A stretch of 14,027 nucleotides of DNA from CAXQRU01 sp964226685 (GTDB lineage Bacteria > Pseudomonadota > Gammaproteobacteria > Pseudomonadales > Cellvibrionaceae): positions 1 to 14,027 of the forward strand of contig CAXQRU010000140.1 in assembly GCA_964226685.1 (NCBI GenBank), in the 5' to 3' direction. Positions 1 through 7,940 of this stretch are shown here, one piece after another. The notes under the pieces were generated by a model. That model saw only the letters and a program-made list of their open reading frames with translations, did no database searches and was not told the origin of the DNA. The stretch's first letter is position 1. Each line of letters opens with the position of its first letter. The position numbers were made by a program, and so were the translations under genes.

Positions 1-867
1 AACTTAATTCGCACCTTTATCCACCTATCAGAAACGGGCTCATTCTCAGACACCGCCCTACAAATGCACTTGACGCAGCCCGCCGTCAGCAAGCGAATTG
101 CTCAATTAGAGCAACATTACAATACCAAGCTATTTGATCGACTGGGAAGACAATTGGTGCTTACCGAACAAGGCAAGCAACTACTTCCTGAAGCTTACCG
201 ACTGATTGAACAACTGAATTTAATGGACAAGACCATCGATGGTGGCAAACATGATATTAGCGGCAAACTCCCTATGGTGGTGAGCCACTATATTGGGCTG
301 CACAAGCTGCCGACCCTATTGAAACAATTTACGGAAAAACACGAACATGCCAAACTCAAACTGACTTTTATTGACTCAGAAGCGGCGGCCAACGCTCTGA
401 AAGACTTTGATAATGAGCTAGCACTGGTTACCCTTAGTGATACTCTCACTCAGCAACACCCAGAACTTGCAACCGAAACCTTGTGGGAGGAAACGCTGGC
501 ATTTGTGGTAGCCAAAAACCACCCTCTGGCTCAAAAGAAAAACATACGTTTAAAAGATTTGGCCGATGTAACGGCCATTTTGCCAGACACCAGCACCCAC
601 ACTTCCAGCCTCATTAAACAACAGTTTGATCAGGCCGGTTTATTTCTCAATATCGCCATGGCCACCAACCATTTTGATGCGATCAAACTCATGGTTTCAC
701 TCAGCCTAGGCTGGAGTGTACTACCAACACCTTTAATAGACGACAGCTTAGTGATTTTAAAAATTAAAGGCATTCACATCCAACGCAAACTTGGACTGAT
801 TTATCATAGGAAACGACAGATGAGCAATACCGTTAAGGCGTTTGTGGATATGCTCACCAATGAATAA
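1..867 (+). CDS. LysR-family transcriptional regulator, 5'-truncated by window edge
   Basis: The reading frame is open from base 1, and the winged helix-turn-helix begins before the first in-frame ATG (base 64). The residues upstream of that ATG (TFIHLSETGSFSDTALQ) and those after it (LTQPAVSKRIAQLE) form a normal LysR DNA-binding domain. The gene is therefore cut at its N-terminus, probably by only about 5-10 codons, and the ATG at 64 is not the true start. The rest is a LysR substrate-binding domain ending in TAA at 865-867. The segment VVSHYIGLHKLPTLLKQF and the following FIDSEAAANAL resemble, from memory, the LysR regulator that lies beside leuC in Pseudomonas, so a leucine biosynthesis gene might lie just outside the left edge; this is inference. 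The effector is unknown. The gene converges on the next one with only 13 bases between stops and no visible terminator. Confidence 0.93.
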   Translation, partial: NLIRTFIHLSETGSFSDTALQMHLTQPAVSKRIAQLEQHYNTKLFDRLGRQLVLTEQGKQLLPEAYRLIEQLNLMDKTIDGGKHDISGKLPMVVSHYIGLHKLPTLLKQFTEKHEHAKLKLTFIDSEAAANALKDFDNELALVTLSDTLTQQHPELATETLWEETLAFVVAKNHPLAQKKNIRLKDLADVTAILPDTSTHTSSLIKQQFDQAGLFLNIAMATNHFDAIKLMVSLSLGWSVLPTPLIDDSLVILKIKGIHIQRKLGLIYHRKRQMSNTVKAFVDMLTNE

Positions 868-880
868 ATATTCTCAACAT

Positions 881-1381
881 CTATTCAAACCCAGATTTTG
901 ACGCGAGAATATGGGATGGGATACTAAGCTTGCTATCAATAACACAATGACTAAACCGTGGGTCAGTGTCATTTAAAAAAGTCGCCTGACAATGAAATTT
1001 TAGCTTGTTTTGGTCGAGATATGGCTCAGCAGTAATCCAATCATCCTTGTAATGTGTGTAGTAAACACCATTTTCATCACCTGTCGCACAAAGTGTGGAC
1101 GATATGTTAAAATGAAGAGAATTTTGATGCTTACAATCTAAATCTCTTAACGATTCTGGCAACTCTTTATGTTTTTTATAATAGATGTGAACAGCATTGG
1201 TGATATGAATGTATCTATTCCGTAGGTTTTGAGCAATTTCAAATTGTTGTGATAATGGAGGGGTGCCCTCTTGAGACTCAGCAGCAGACTGCCCGTCTAC
1301 AGGGCTTTCTCTCGGCAAAAAAAACTGAAAGATTATAAAACCGATACCCACAATTATCATTAGTTTAATCATTTGATTCAT
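881..1381 (-). CDS. Membrane-anchored, pilin-like hypothetical protein
   Basis: This 166-residue protein is not recognised as a named family. A single hydrophobic segment (residues about 4-22, IKLMIIVGIGFIIFQFFLP) would anchor it in the inner membrane with the rest in the periplasm. After a low-complexity linker comes a helix (about 49-80) containing NAVHIYYKKHKELPESLRDL, reminiscent of the region after the N-terminal helix in type IV pilins and pseudopilins. Four cysteines follow (in DCKH, LCAT, FHCQ and SHCV), which could form disulfides. It lacks the G/FxxxE prepilin cleavage site, so it is not a standard pilin. The start is supported by GAGGTG at 1386-1391, four bases before the ATG. It lies 27 bases downstream of dnaQ on the same strand and may be the last gene of that operon. 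The function is unknown. Confidence 0.75.
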   Translation of the reverse strand: MNQMIKLMIIVGIGFIIFQFFLPRESPVDGQSAAESQEGTPPLSQQFEIAQNLRNRYIHITNAVHIYYKKHKELPESLRDLDCKHQNSLHFNISSTLCATGDENGVYYTHYKDDWITAEPYLDQNKLKFHCQATFLNDTDPRFSHCVIDSKLSIPSHILASKSGFE

Positions 1382-1408
1382 AAATCACCTCGTATAAACA
1401 AATTCTAA

Positions 1409-2119
1409 TCAATCCATTTCCCACACACATTGGCCACTATTTTTCTTAATCCGCTCCAGTGTTTGGTTGTGAGCAATCAACTCTTCGGGGCTAGCTCTTA
1501 ACACCGTTAAAGCCTCAACGTTGGTCAGTTGGGAAAATCGTTTGACTGACTGACTATTGCTGGAGTCATCATCCTCATCACTCAATGACAGAGAGGTCTG
1601 GCCACCGGTCATAAAGAGATAAACGTCCGCTAAAATCTCGGCATCCAATAAAGCGCCATGCAAGTCGCGCTGAGAGTTATCAACACCATATCGTTTACAC
1701 AAAGCATCCAAATTATTTTTTTGGCCCGGATGTTTATGGCGAGCTAATACTAACGAGTCAACCACTTGGCAGTAGTGCGTCATATTTTTATAAGGTCGGC
1801 CCGATAGCTGTTGCAACTCATGATCTAAAAACCCAATATCAAATGGAGCATTGTGAATAATAAGCTCAGCCCCATCGACAAACTCAATAAATGCTTTGAC
1901 AATTTGATCGAACGTGGGCTTATCCGCCAAAAATTCATTAGTGATACCATGCACTTCTATTGCGCCAGCATCAATTTCTCTCATGGGCTTTATATATTGA
2001 TGATAGTGATTCCCCGTGAGCTTTCGATTAATCAACTCAACGCAACCAATTTCAATGATCTTATGACCCTGGCTTGGTTCTAAACCGGTAGTTTCAGTAT
2101 CTAAAACAATTTGTCTCAT
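1409..2119 (-). CDS. dnaQ: DNA polymerase III epsilon subunit (3'-5' proofreading exonuclease)
   Basis: Epsilon removes misincorporated nucleotides as part of the Pol III core, working with the alpha and theta subunits at the replication fork. All DEDDh exonuclease motifs are present: Exo I DTETTG (D7, E9), Exo II HNAPFD (D94) and Exo III HGALLDAE (H154, D159). QTSLSL at 174-179 matches the sliding-clamp-binding motif that follows the exonuclease domain in E. coli epsilon. An acidic, serine-rich linker (about 180-190) then leads to a C-terminal tail ending in SGQCVWEMD, the region that contacts alpha. The length of 236 residues is close to the E. coli protein (243). The ATG overlaps the rnhA stop in an ATGA at 2116-2119, so the two are probably translationally coupled. 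In E. coli the two genes are adjacent but divergent; here they are colinear. Confidence 0.97.
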   Translation of the reverse strand: MRQIVLDTETTGLEPSQGHKIIEIGCVELINRKLTGNHYHQYIKPMREIDAGAIEVHGITNEFLADKPTFDQIVKAFIEFVDGAELIIHNAPFDIGFLDHELQQLSGRPYKNMTHYCQVVDSLVLARHKHPGQKNNLDALCKRYGVDNSQRDLHGALLDAEILADVYLFMTGGQTSLSLSDEDDDSSNSQSVKRFSQLTNVEALTVLRASPEELIAHNQTLERIKKNSGQCVWEMD

Positions 2120-2547
2120 AATTGCGCAATGCCTTGATTAGCCAACTCATCGGCTCGTTCGTTTTCAGGATGGCCACTGTGGCCCTTGACCCAATGCCAC
2201 TCTATTTTATGTTGCTGGCAAGCTTCATCAAGCTGTTGCCATAAATCGCTGTTTTTGACCGGTTGCTTGCTGGCCGTTCGCCAATTATTGCTGCGCCACT
2301 TTTCAAGCCACTCGGTGATACCCCGACGAACATATTGTGAATCGGTTGTGAGCACAACCTCACAAGGAACTTTTAAAGCTTGCAACGCTTTAATGGCAGC
2401 CATCAGCTCCATTCGATTATTAGTAGTATGAGCCTCCCCTCCGCAAAGAGTTTTCTCATGCTTACCATAGCGCATGAGCACACCCCAACCTCCAGGCCCA
2501 GGATTTCCTTTGCAAGCACCATCGGTAAAAATATTAACTTTTTTCAT
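2116..2547 (-). CDS. rnhA: Ribonuclease HI
   Basis: This cytoplasmic enzyme cleaves the RNA strand of RNA-DNA hybrids, such as R-loops and primer remnants. The 143-residue protein carries the full catalytic set at the expected spacing: D9 (FTDGACKGNPGPGGWG), E47 (NNRMELMAA), D69 (TTDSQYV), H123 (KGHSGHPENE) and D133 (RADELA). The basic region about 77-100, with its WLEKWRSNNWRT segment, corresponds to the handle used for hybrid binding in E. coli RNase HI. The gene's start lies inside the end of the upstream methyltransferase gene (14-base overlap), and its stop overlaps the dnaQ start, consistent with a coupled methyltransferase-rnhA-dnaQ unit. No separate promoter is apparent. Confidence 0.97.
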   Translation of the reverse strand: MKKVNIFTDGACKGNPGPGGWGVLMRYGKHEKTLCGGEAHTTNNRMELMAAIKALQALKVPCEVVLTTDSQYVRRGITEWLEKWRSNNWRTASKQPVKNSDLWQQLDEACQQHKIEWHWVKGHSGHPENERADELANQGIAQL

Positions 2548-3319
2548 GGGATTGGCTCGCTGTCGGGAACGGCTGCTTTTCTCCCCAAGAAATCGGAGAT
2601 TTTTTCCAATAGGATTTGATGGGTGTAAGTGGAATTACCCGTTTACGAGCCAATACCGAGTACGCCCCTCCACTGATGCTGCGCATTTTATTGAGAGCTT
2701 GCCGAATAGACAGCCCTTCATATCCACGAGAAATGGAAATGGGTTCAACATCCAGCAAATTTAACCAATCAACCACTCTAGCCAAAGCAAGACTTCTCAA
2801 TCGCCAACGTTTAGCTTTTGAGAAAAACTTCATCCACAAGGTTTGCAGACCATAAAAGCTCAAAGGATTAAAACCTACAATTAATAAGTGCCCATTGGGT
2901 ATTAACACTCTCTGAGCCTCCCTAAGTAATTGATGGGGGTTCTCAACATATTCCAAAACATGATGTAACACGACCACATCTATAGACTCTGAAGCGTATG
3001 GCAGCTGTTCAAAATTGGAAATACAGTGACTGATACCAGACTCAACCCCTCCCGTTGGTACCGACTGAAAATGATGATTAACCGTACTGAAATGACAGAC
3101 ATCAATACTCGGACTCATACTCAATTGAAGCAAATAAAAACCAAACACACATTCCATTTGTTGTTCAAGCATAGCTCTTTCAGCGGCCAATAGCTTCTGC
3201 CCACGGCCCGATTGCAGCCAACGCTCAAAAGCTGCTTGTGATTGCTCAAGGGGCACCAAGCCATAGCGATTTTGACAAAAACGCTTAACTTGCCCAAATG
3301 AACGTACAACAATACTCAT
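2534..3319 (-). CDS. yafS: YafS-like class I SAM-dependent methyltransferase family protein
   Basis: This 261-residue protein resembles E. coli YafS, which also neighbours rnhA and dnaQ; substrate and reaction are not established. The recognisable part is the Methyltransf_11-like core at about 98-165: LPYASESIDVVVLHHVLEYV, then PHQLLREAQRVLIPNGHL and IVGFNPLSFYGL. The N-terminal region expected to hold the glycine-rich SAM-binding motif I reads GFYLLQLSMSPSIDVC and has none of the usual GxGxG glycines, so cofactor binding may be altered or lost. The C-terminal tail is basic and probably disordered. The ATG lies two bases after the pepN stop, and the 3' end overlaps the rnhA start by 14 bases. 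The call is made on the core motifs and on the conserved placement beside rnhA and dnaQ. Confidence 0.87.
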   Translation of the reverse strand: MSIVVRSFGQVKRFCQNRYGLVPLEQSQAAFERWLQSGRGQKLLAAERAMLEQQMECVFGFYLLQLSMSPSIDVCHFSTVNHHFQSVPTGGVESGISHCISNFEQLPYASESIDVVVLHHVLEYVENPHQLLREAQRVLIPNGHLLIVGFNPLSFYGLQTLWMKFFSKAKRWRLRSLALARVVDWLNLLDVEPISISRGYEGLSIRQALNKMRSISGGAYSVLARKRVIPLTPIKSYWKKSPISWGEKQPFPTASQSHEKS

Positions 3320-3321
3320 AT

Positions 3322-5925
3322 TTAGTGCTGCAAGCTCTTACTGACCACTTCAAACAAATCTTTTGAAAGAGTGGAAACCTCGGCGATACTTTCTAATGCC
3401 GATTTCATCCCCATTTGCTCGCGTTCTTGATAGCGCTTATAACGAGTCAAAGGCGTAACTATTCGAGCAGCCATTTGAGGATTCGCTTGATCCAATTTAA
3501 TCACTTGTTGGGCTAAGAACTCATAACCAGCAACATTATGAAAGCCGATGGGATTTTGATTCGAGTAATGGCCAATTAATGCTCGCACCTTATTAGGATT
3601 TAAAGCATCGTAACTTGGGTGTTCCATCAAACCTTTAACCGTTGCAAGAGCACTTTCTGAAGGAATTGTTGCCTGTACGCTCAACCATAAATTTACCACG
3701 AGTGCTTCATGGTGCCAACGCTGATAAAAGTCTTCTAACATATCATCTCGCACTTCAAAAAGGCTTTCTCTATGAGCGTGAGCGAGATAGGTGAGCGCGG
3801 CTAAAGAGTCCGTCATATTGTGTTGATCATAGTATTGATCCGTACACAATGAAACCACATTGGAATCATCGAGCAAAATCAAATAACCTAAGGCTCGATT
3901 TTTGATAGCGCGTTCAGCCACTGATTTTGCATCAAACTCATAAGGTTTTTTCGAACAGGATTTTTGATAAACTTTCAGCAAAGGCTTTTGTAGAGTTTCA
4001 GCAATATGCTGAGATAACTGTTTACGACTTTCATGAATTGCACGCACATCAATGATACTCGCTACTTCACTCAAATACGCCTCGGACGGTAGCGTCAGCA
4101 TCAACGCCACCATCGCTGGGTCAAGAGCATCATTCGTCAAGACTTTTTCAAAGGCATTAATTAAATCAGCACTCGCGCTCGCCACTCCTTCACCAGCCTG
4201 AATTTGATTCATGACACTGACCGCCAACGCTTGACTGGCATTCCAGCGATTAAACCCATCGCCATCATGCTCCATCAACCGTGCATAATCGTCATTGCTA
4301 TAGGAATAATTGACCCGCACAGGAGCAGAAAAATTTCTAAATAAAGATGGCGTTGGCAAACTCTGCACTTGTTCAAAAGTAATTGTTTCTTCAGCATTAA
4401 CAACTTCAATGACACCATTATTTATAGTGTGAGTTGTGCAGTTACTCGTTAATTCACCATGGTCATCAACTAAACCTATCGCCAATGGGAAGTGAAAGGG
4501 TTTACCAGCGGAGGTATTTTGCCTAACCGTTATGGAATACTGCTGCGCCTGGTGATCATAATGACTGTCTATATTGACTTGTGGGGTACCCGCATGTTGA
4601 TACCAAAGCATAAACTGAGATAAATCTCGCCCCGAAGCCCATTCCATAGCATGAACAAATTCATTAATGGTGACCGCTTGCCCATCATAGGTTTCAAAAT
4701 AATAATCGGTAGCTTTTCGAAACAACTCCGGCCCCAACAGCGTGTGTAACATACGAACAATTTCCGCACCTTTCTCATAAACTGTCAGAGTATAAAAATT
4801 AGAAATTTCTATATAGGATTGAGGTTGTACCGGGTGACTCATAGGACCTGCATCTTCGGCAAACTGCGAGGTACGCAATAGTTTGACATCTTCTACTCGC
4901 TTAACGGTTCGAGACCCCATATCCGAAGAAAACTCTGAGTCTCTAAAAACCGTAAAGCCCTCTTTCAAACTCAACTGGAACCAGTCTCGACAAGTCACCC
5001 GATTGCCAGACCAGTTGTGGAAATATTCATGAGCCACGACACTTTCAACACGATCATAACCCATGTCTGTCGTTGTCGCTGGGTTTGCAAGCACGCAGGA
5101 GGTATTGAAAATATTGAGCCCTTTGTTTTCCATCGCCCCCATGTTGAAGTCATCGACCGCAACGATCATAAATAAATCCAGATCGTACTCTCTACCATAA
5201 ACGTCCTCATCCCAGGCCATCGCTTTTTTCAAGGATGCCATAGCATGAGCGCATTTATCTAAGTCTTTCTCTTCAACATAAATGACCAAATCCACAACTC
5301 GACCACTCATGGTTTTGAATTGGTCAGAGACTGACTTTAAATCGCCAGCCACAAGTGCAAATAAGTACGCGGGCTTTTTAAAAGGATCGTGCCACTTTAC
5401 CCAATGACGATCCGGTGCCGACTTACCGACTTCAATTTTATTACCATTGGATAGAAGCACCGGAAAACGGGTCTCATTGGCATGAATGGTTGTCGTAAAC
5501 TCACTCATCACATCAGGTCGGTCTAGGTAATAAGTGATGCGTCTAAAGCCCTCGGCTTCACACTGAGTACAATACATGCCACTGGATTGATACAAGCCTT
5601 CAAGCGCTTTATTTAAATGGGGCTTTATATGAGTCACACACTCAATGGTAGCCTCATCAGCCACAGACAAAGTTAACGACTCTGGCCCCAATTCATATTC
5701 GTCCGCTGATAATTTTTGACCATCGACACTCACGGATTGCAAAATCATATCTTGGCCGTTTAGAACAAGAGGGCCGCCCCCACTTGCACTTGGGTTTCTT
5801 CTGACTTTGAGTGTTGCCGTCACCTCGGTGAAGTGATCTCGCAAATCAAACACCAGATCGGTCGTATCTATCAAAAATGCAGGGGGTAAATAATCTTTTA
5901 AATAAATGGCTTGCGCTTGCGTCAT
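3322..5925 (-). CDS. pepN: Aminopeptidase N (M1 zinc metallopeptidase)
   Basis: PepN is a cytoplasmic broad-specificity aminopeptidase that removes N-terminal residues from peptides during the last steps of protein turnover. From the chosen ATG the protein has 867 residues (E. coli PepN has 870). The exopeptidase motif GAMEN is at about 263-267. The zinc site HEYFH is at about 299-303, with the third ligand E at about 322 (SLKEGFT), spaced as in M1 enzymes. The middle and C-terminal helical domains run uninterrupted to LFEVVSKSLQH. The frame opens at a GTG (5940), but that start would overlap the upstream gene by 13 bases. The ATG at 5925 gives MTQAQAIYLKDYLPP, which aligns well with the E. 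coli N-terminus. A weak TGGAAAA site precedes it and it lies two bases after the DUF1315 stop. It is the central gene of the compact minus-strand operon. Confidence 0.97.
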   Translation of the reverse strand: MTQAQAIYLKDYLPPAFLIDTTDLVFDLRDHFTEVTATLKVRRNPSASGGGPLVLNGQDMILQSVSVDGQKLSADEYELGPESLTLSVADEATIECVTHIKPHLNKALEGLYQSSGMYCTQCEAEGFRRITYYLDRPDVMSEFTTTIHANETRFPVLLSNGNKIEVGKSAPDRHWVKWHDPFKKPAYLFALVAGDLKSVSDQFKTMSGRVVDLVIYVEEKDLDKCAHAMASLKKAMAWDEDVYGREYDLDLFMIVAVDDFNMGAMENKGLNIFNTSCVLANPATTTDMGYDRVESVVAHEYFHNWSGNRVTCRDWFQLSLKEGFTVFRDSEFSSDMGSRTVKRVEDVKLLRTSQFAEDAGPMSHPVQPQSYIEISNFYTLTVYEKGAEIVRMLHTLLGPELFRKATDYYFETYDGQAVTINEFVHAMEWASGRDLSQFMLWYQHAGTPQVNIDSHYDHQAQQYSITVRQNTSAGKPFHFPLAIGLVDDHGELTSNCTTHTINNGVIEVVNAEETITFEQVQSLPTPSLFRNFSAPVRVNYSYSNDDYARLMEHDGDGFNRWNASQALAVSVMNQIQAGEGVASASADLINAFEKVLTNDALDPAMVALMLTLPSEAYLSEVASIIDVRAIHESRKQLSQHIAETLQKPLLKVYQKSCSKKPYEFDAKSVAERAIKNRALGYLILLDDSNVVSLCTDQYYDQHNMTDSLAALTYLAHAHRESLFEVRDDMLEDFYQRWHHEALVVNLWLSVQATIPSESALATVKGLMEHPSYDALNPNKVRALIGHYSNQNPIGFHNVAGYEFLAQQVIKLDQANPQMAARIVTPLTRYKRYQEREQMGMKSALESIAEVSTLSKDLFEVVSKSLQH

Positions 5926-5927
5926 TA

Positions 5928-6170
5928 TTAATTTTTCCACTTAATTGGAGTATCCTCTACTGAACAGTCAGACTTGGGCAAATAGCCCGTTCTCTGCTCT
6001 GGAGGAAAATGAATTTGTTCGTAGGCGATGATCGCTTGCAGAGTATTTTGTTTTTGTTCCGCCGTTACCTCTCGACCATCTGGCCAACGACCCGTTTCTA
6101 CCGCTTTTTGCATATTGCGATAAATGGTGGGAGTAATACTGTTCACCAAGGCTTTTAATTCATCTTGCAT
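5928..6170 (-). CDS. DUF1315 (YeaC-like) family small protein
   Basis: This 80-residue cytoplasmic protein is recognised as the DUF1315/YeaC family from the pattern PTIYRNMQKAVETGRWPDG, then LTxEQK-like VTAEQKQNTLQAIIAYEQIH. The family's function is not known to me. It has no signal peptide or membrane segment. The C-terminus (VEDTPIKWKN) is hydrophilic. The frame can be opened earlier at a TTG (6188), but GAGGT at 6178-6182 is placed seven bases before the ATG at 6170, which clearly favours the shorter form. The start overlaps the end of the rhomboid gene by 11 bases, and the stop is two bases from the pepN ATG (TAATAATG). From memory, a DUF1315 gene also sits immediately before pepN in Pseudomonas, so this pairing is conserved. 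Confidence 0.88.
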   Translation of the reverse strand: MQDELKALVNSITPTIYRNMQKAVETGRWPDGREVTAEQKQNTLQAIIAYEQIHFPPEQRTGYLPKSDCSVEDTPIKWKN

Positions 6171-6975
6171 TTTTACTACCTCTATCAATCAATCCAGCCA
6201 AGGCCCCACACAGGCATCCCACTAAGAGGCCACCCAAGTGTGCGCCATTGGCGATGTGTATACCAAAATGGCTAAACACACCGGTCATCCCCGCTATTAA
6301 CCAAGCAACCAACACCACAAAAAGCGGCTTTTCTATTCTAAGCACAGGGTGAGCTGCAAATTGTTGATACAATCCTAAAAAACCAACAATACCATAGACC
6401 ACACCGGATAAACCGCCAAAACTAATGCTTGGCGTATACCAATATTGGATGATATTGGATGCCATACCCAGCAACACAATCAACCCAACAAAGTAGAATT
6501 TACCCTTAGCGTACTCGATCGCTCTTCCAAAATACCAAAACATCAGTAAGTTAAAAACGATATGGAACCATCCAAAATGTAAAAACACTGGAGTAATTAA
6601 ACGCCACCACTCTCCCGTCTGCATCAACACCCCTAACGGGTTGAAGAGCCAAAGATTGTACACTCTAGCATAAGCCACCAAGGTACCCAACAGACACACC
6701 GCCATCACCACAAAAGTGACAGGAAAGATCTTGATTTGCTGTAACAATGGCTTTAGGGGATTATTAAATGTTGAGACAGGCATACTACGTTGATGATGAC
6801 GCCACTGCCTTAAAATATCCAATGCCAAGTCTTTGAATGATGGTGCTACCCACAGCTCCTGATACTGCTGTTTATCAACCAGGCGCCAAGGTACACCCTG
6901 TAAATCCAACACATGAGTGAGCGAAGCAGTGGGTGAATCGATAGCGATATTGTCAATATGAACGTAATTTTGCAT
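6160..6975 (-). CDS. GlpG-like rhomboid intramembrane serine protease
   Basis: Rhomboids cleave transmembrane substrates within the inner membrane. This 271-residue protein has a soluble N-terminal cytoplasmic domain (about 1-80) as in GlpG, followed by six predicted membrane segments (about 84-103, 128-148, 160-178, 190-206, 217-234 and 244-263). The catalytic dyad is visible as S190 in GGLSGVVYG and H246 in NGAHLGGLL. The helix-2 motif HxxxN is present as H138 and N142 (HIVFNLL), and WWRLITPVFLH matches the rhomboid L1/H2 signature. Length and residue positions are close to E. coli GlpG (276 residues; H150, N154, S201, H254), so it is expected to be active. The ATG is two bases after the metallophosphatase stop. 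It is not next to glpR/glpE here, so the glpG symbol is withheld. Confidence 0.92.
   Translation of the reverse strand: MQNYVHIDNIAIDSPTASLTHVLDLQGVPWRLVDKQQYQELWVAPSFKDLALDILRQWRHHQRSMPVSTFNNPLKPLLQQIKIFPVTFVVMAVCLLGTLVAYARVYNLWLFNPLGVLMQTGEWWRLITPVFLHFGWFHIVFNLLMFWYFGRAIEYAKGKFYFVGLIVLLGMASNIIQYWYTPSISFGGLSGVVYGIVGFLGLYQQFAAHPVLRIEKPLFVVLVAWLIAGMTGVFSHFGIHIANGAHLGGLLVGCLCGALAGLIDRGSKNAR
6178..6182 (-). promoter_or_regulatory. Shine-Dalgarno site that decides the DUF1315 start
   Basis: GAGGT on the minus strand, seven bases upstream of the ATG at 6170 and located within the last codons of the rhomboid gene. It supports the ATG over the upstream in-frame TTG at 6188. Confidence 0.7.
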
Positions 6976-6977
6976 AG

Positions 6978-7940
6978 CTATTTGGGAAAATCGGGGGCAT
7001 CTACATACTCCCAGACAAACTTGTTAACGTCCAGAGCTTTTTCATGATCCATTCGATAAGCCACTAACCGACCAAATTTCACGGCACTGTAGTCTAGGCA
7101 AGCCAGATTGGACCGAATGGGCTTAGGACGACCTTGCAGCCAATAATGGCCAAAAAACAATGGCTTATCCTCCCGGGGGTAATAGTGAAGTTGCTCTTTT
7201 TCAAGCTCAGTCAATCGACGCTGCTCTAGCTCCAGTGGAAGAGGATCGGGTTGATAGACGACATCGCCATAGGTTTCTGGAGACTCCGCCCAAAACTTGG
7301 TGCGAAAAAAGTTGCGCTTGTGCCCATCTCTACCCACCATGATTTGACAATCGGGCAAAACAATCTCAGTACCACGAAGCAACGTATCCACGGTTTTACC
7401 AACGAAACTGTCCCAATTGACAGATTCTTTCAATAACTCAGGGAGCAGACGATTGGTATTATAAAGACGCACATATTGTTCAATCCCCTGGTGATCCCAA
7501 CAGGCATGAACCACTCGCCAATCATCCGTCTCTAAAAACAGGGGTAGACCTGAAAACCAACCAAGAAAGTCTTTCCATTCTTGCTCGTGACCTTGGAACT
7601 GCTCTAGGGTTTCAGCAATCAGCCGATTATGATGCGGGGTGTGAGGGCGTAAATACTCATTGCTGCCAGGCTCAACGGGAGCCATATAACATAGGGCATT
7701 ATACTCATGGTTTCCCATGACTATCTGTGCGCTGCCCGCTTCAACCATATCGCGCACTAGGTGGAGAGCCTCACGGATATGTGGCCCTCGATCGATGATA
7801 TCGCCCAAGAAAATGGCTTGCCTGTCTTTATGTCGATATACACCCTGCTGCTTTTGATAGCCCATTTTCGCCAAAAGACGCCTTAAGGTACTCGCACAAC
7901 CGTGAATATCACCAATGATGTCGTAACCACTAAAACTCAT
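6978..7940 (-). CDS. Calcineurin-like metallophosphoesterase
   Basis: This 320-residue cytoplasmic protein carries the binuclear-metal signature in order: GDIHG (10-14), GDIIDRG (46-52) and GNHE (76-79), followed by later histidines in VVHACWDH and FFGHYWL that may complete the site. The arrangement resembles the PP1-like/ApaH/PrpE group of phosphatases, but the protein is longer than ApaH and the substrate (dinucleoside polyphosphate, phosphoprotein or other) cannot be read from the sequence. The TTG at 7964 would give an eight-residue extension overlapping nadK. The ATG at 7940 overlaps the nadK stop by a single base (TGATG), indicating coupled translation, and begins MSFSGYDIIGDIHG with the usual short lead to the first motif. 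From memory, a metallophosphatase follows nadK in Pseudomonas too. Confidence 0.9.
   Translation of the reverse strand: MSFSGYDIIGDIHGCASTLRRLLAKMGYQKQQGVYRHKDRQAIFLGDIIDRGPHIREALHLVRDMVEAGSAQIVMGNHEYNALCYMAPVEPGSNEYLRPHTPHHNRLIAETLEQFQGHEQEWKDFLGWFSGLPLFLETDDWRVVHACWDHQGIEQYVRLYNTNRLLPELLKESVNWDSFVGKTVDTLLRGTEIVLPDCQIMVGRDGHKRNFFRTKFWAESPETYGDVVYQPDPLPLELEQRRLTELEKEQLHYYPREDKPLFFGHYWLQGRPKPIRSNLACLDYSAVKFGRLVAYRMDHEKALDVNKFVWEYVDAPDFPK

Noticed and set aside
64..867. LysR gene read as complete from the ATG at 64
   Set aside because: This start would delete the first helices of the DNA-binding domain, whose residues are plainly encoded in frame upstream from base 1.
1853..2083. Plus-strand frame antisense to dnaQ, and similar frames antisense to rnhA, pepN, nadK and the coiled-coil gene
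   Set aside because: They overlap genes with clear catalytic motifs on the other strand, lack family features and have no initiation signals.
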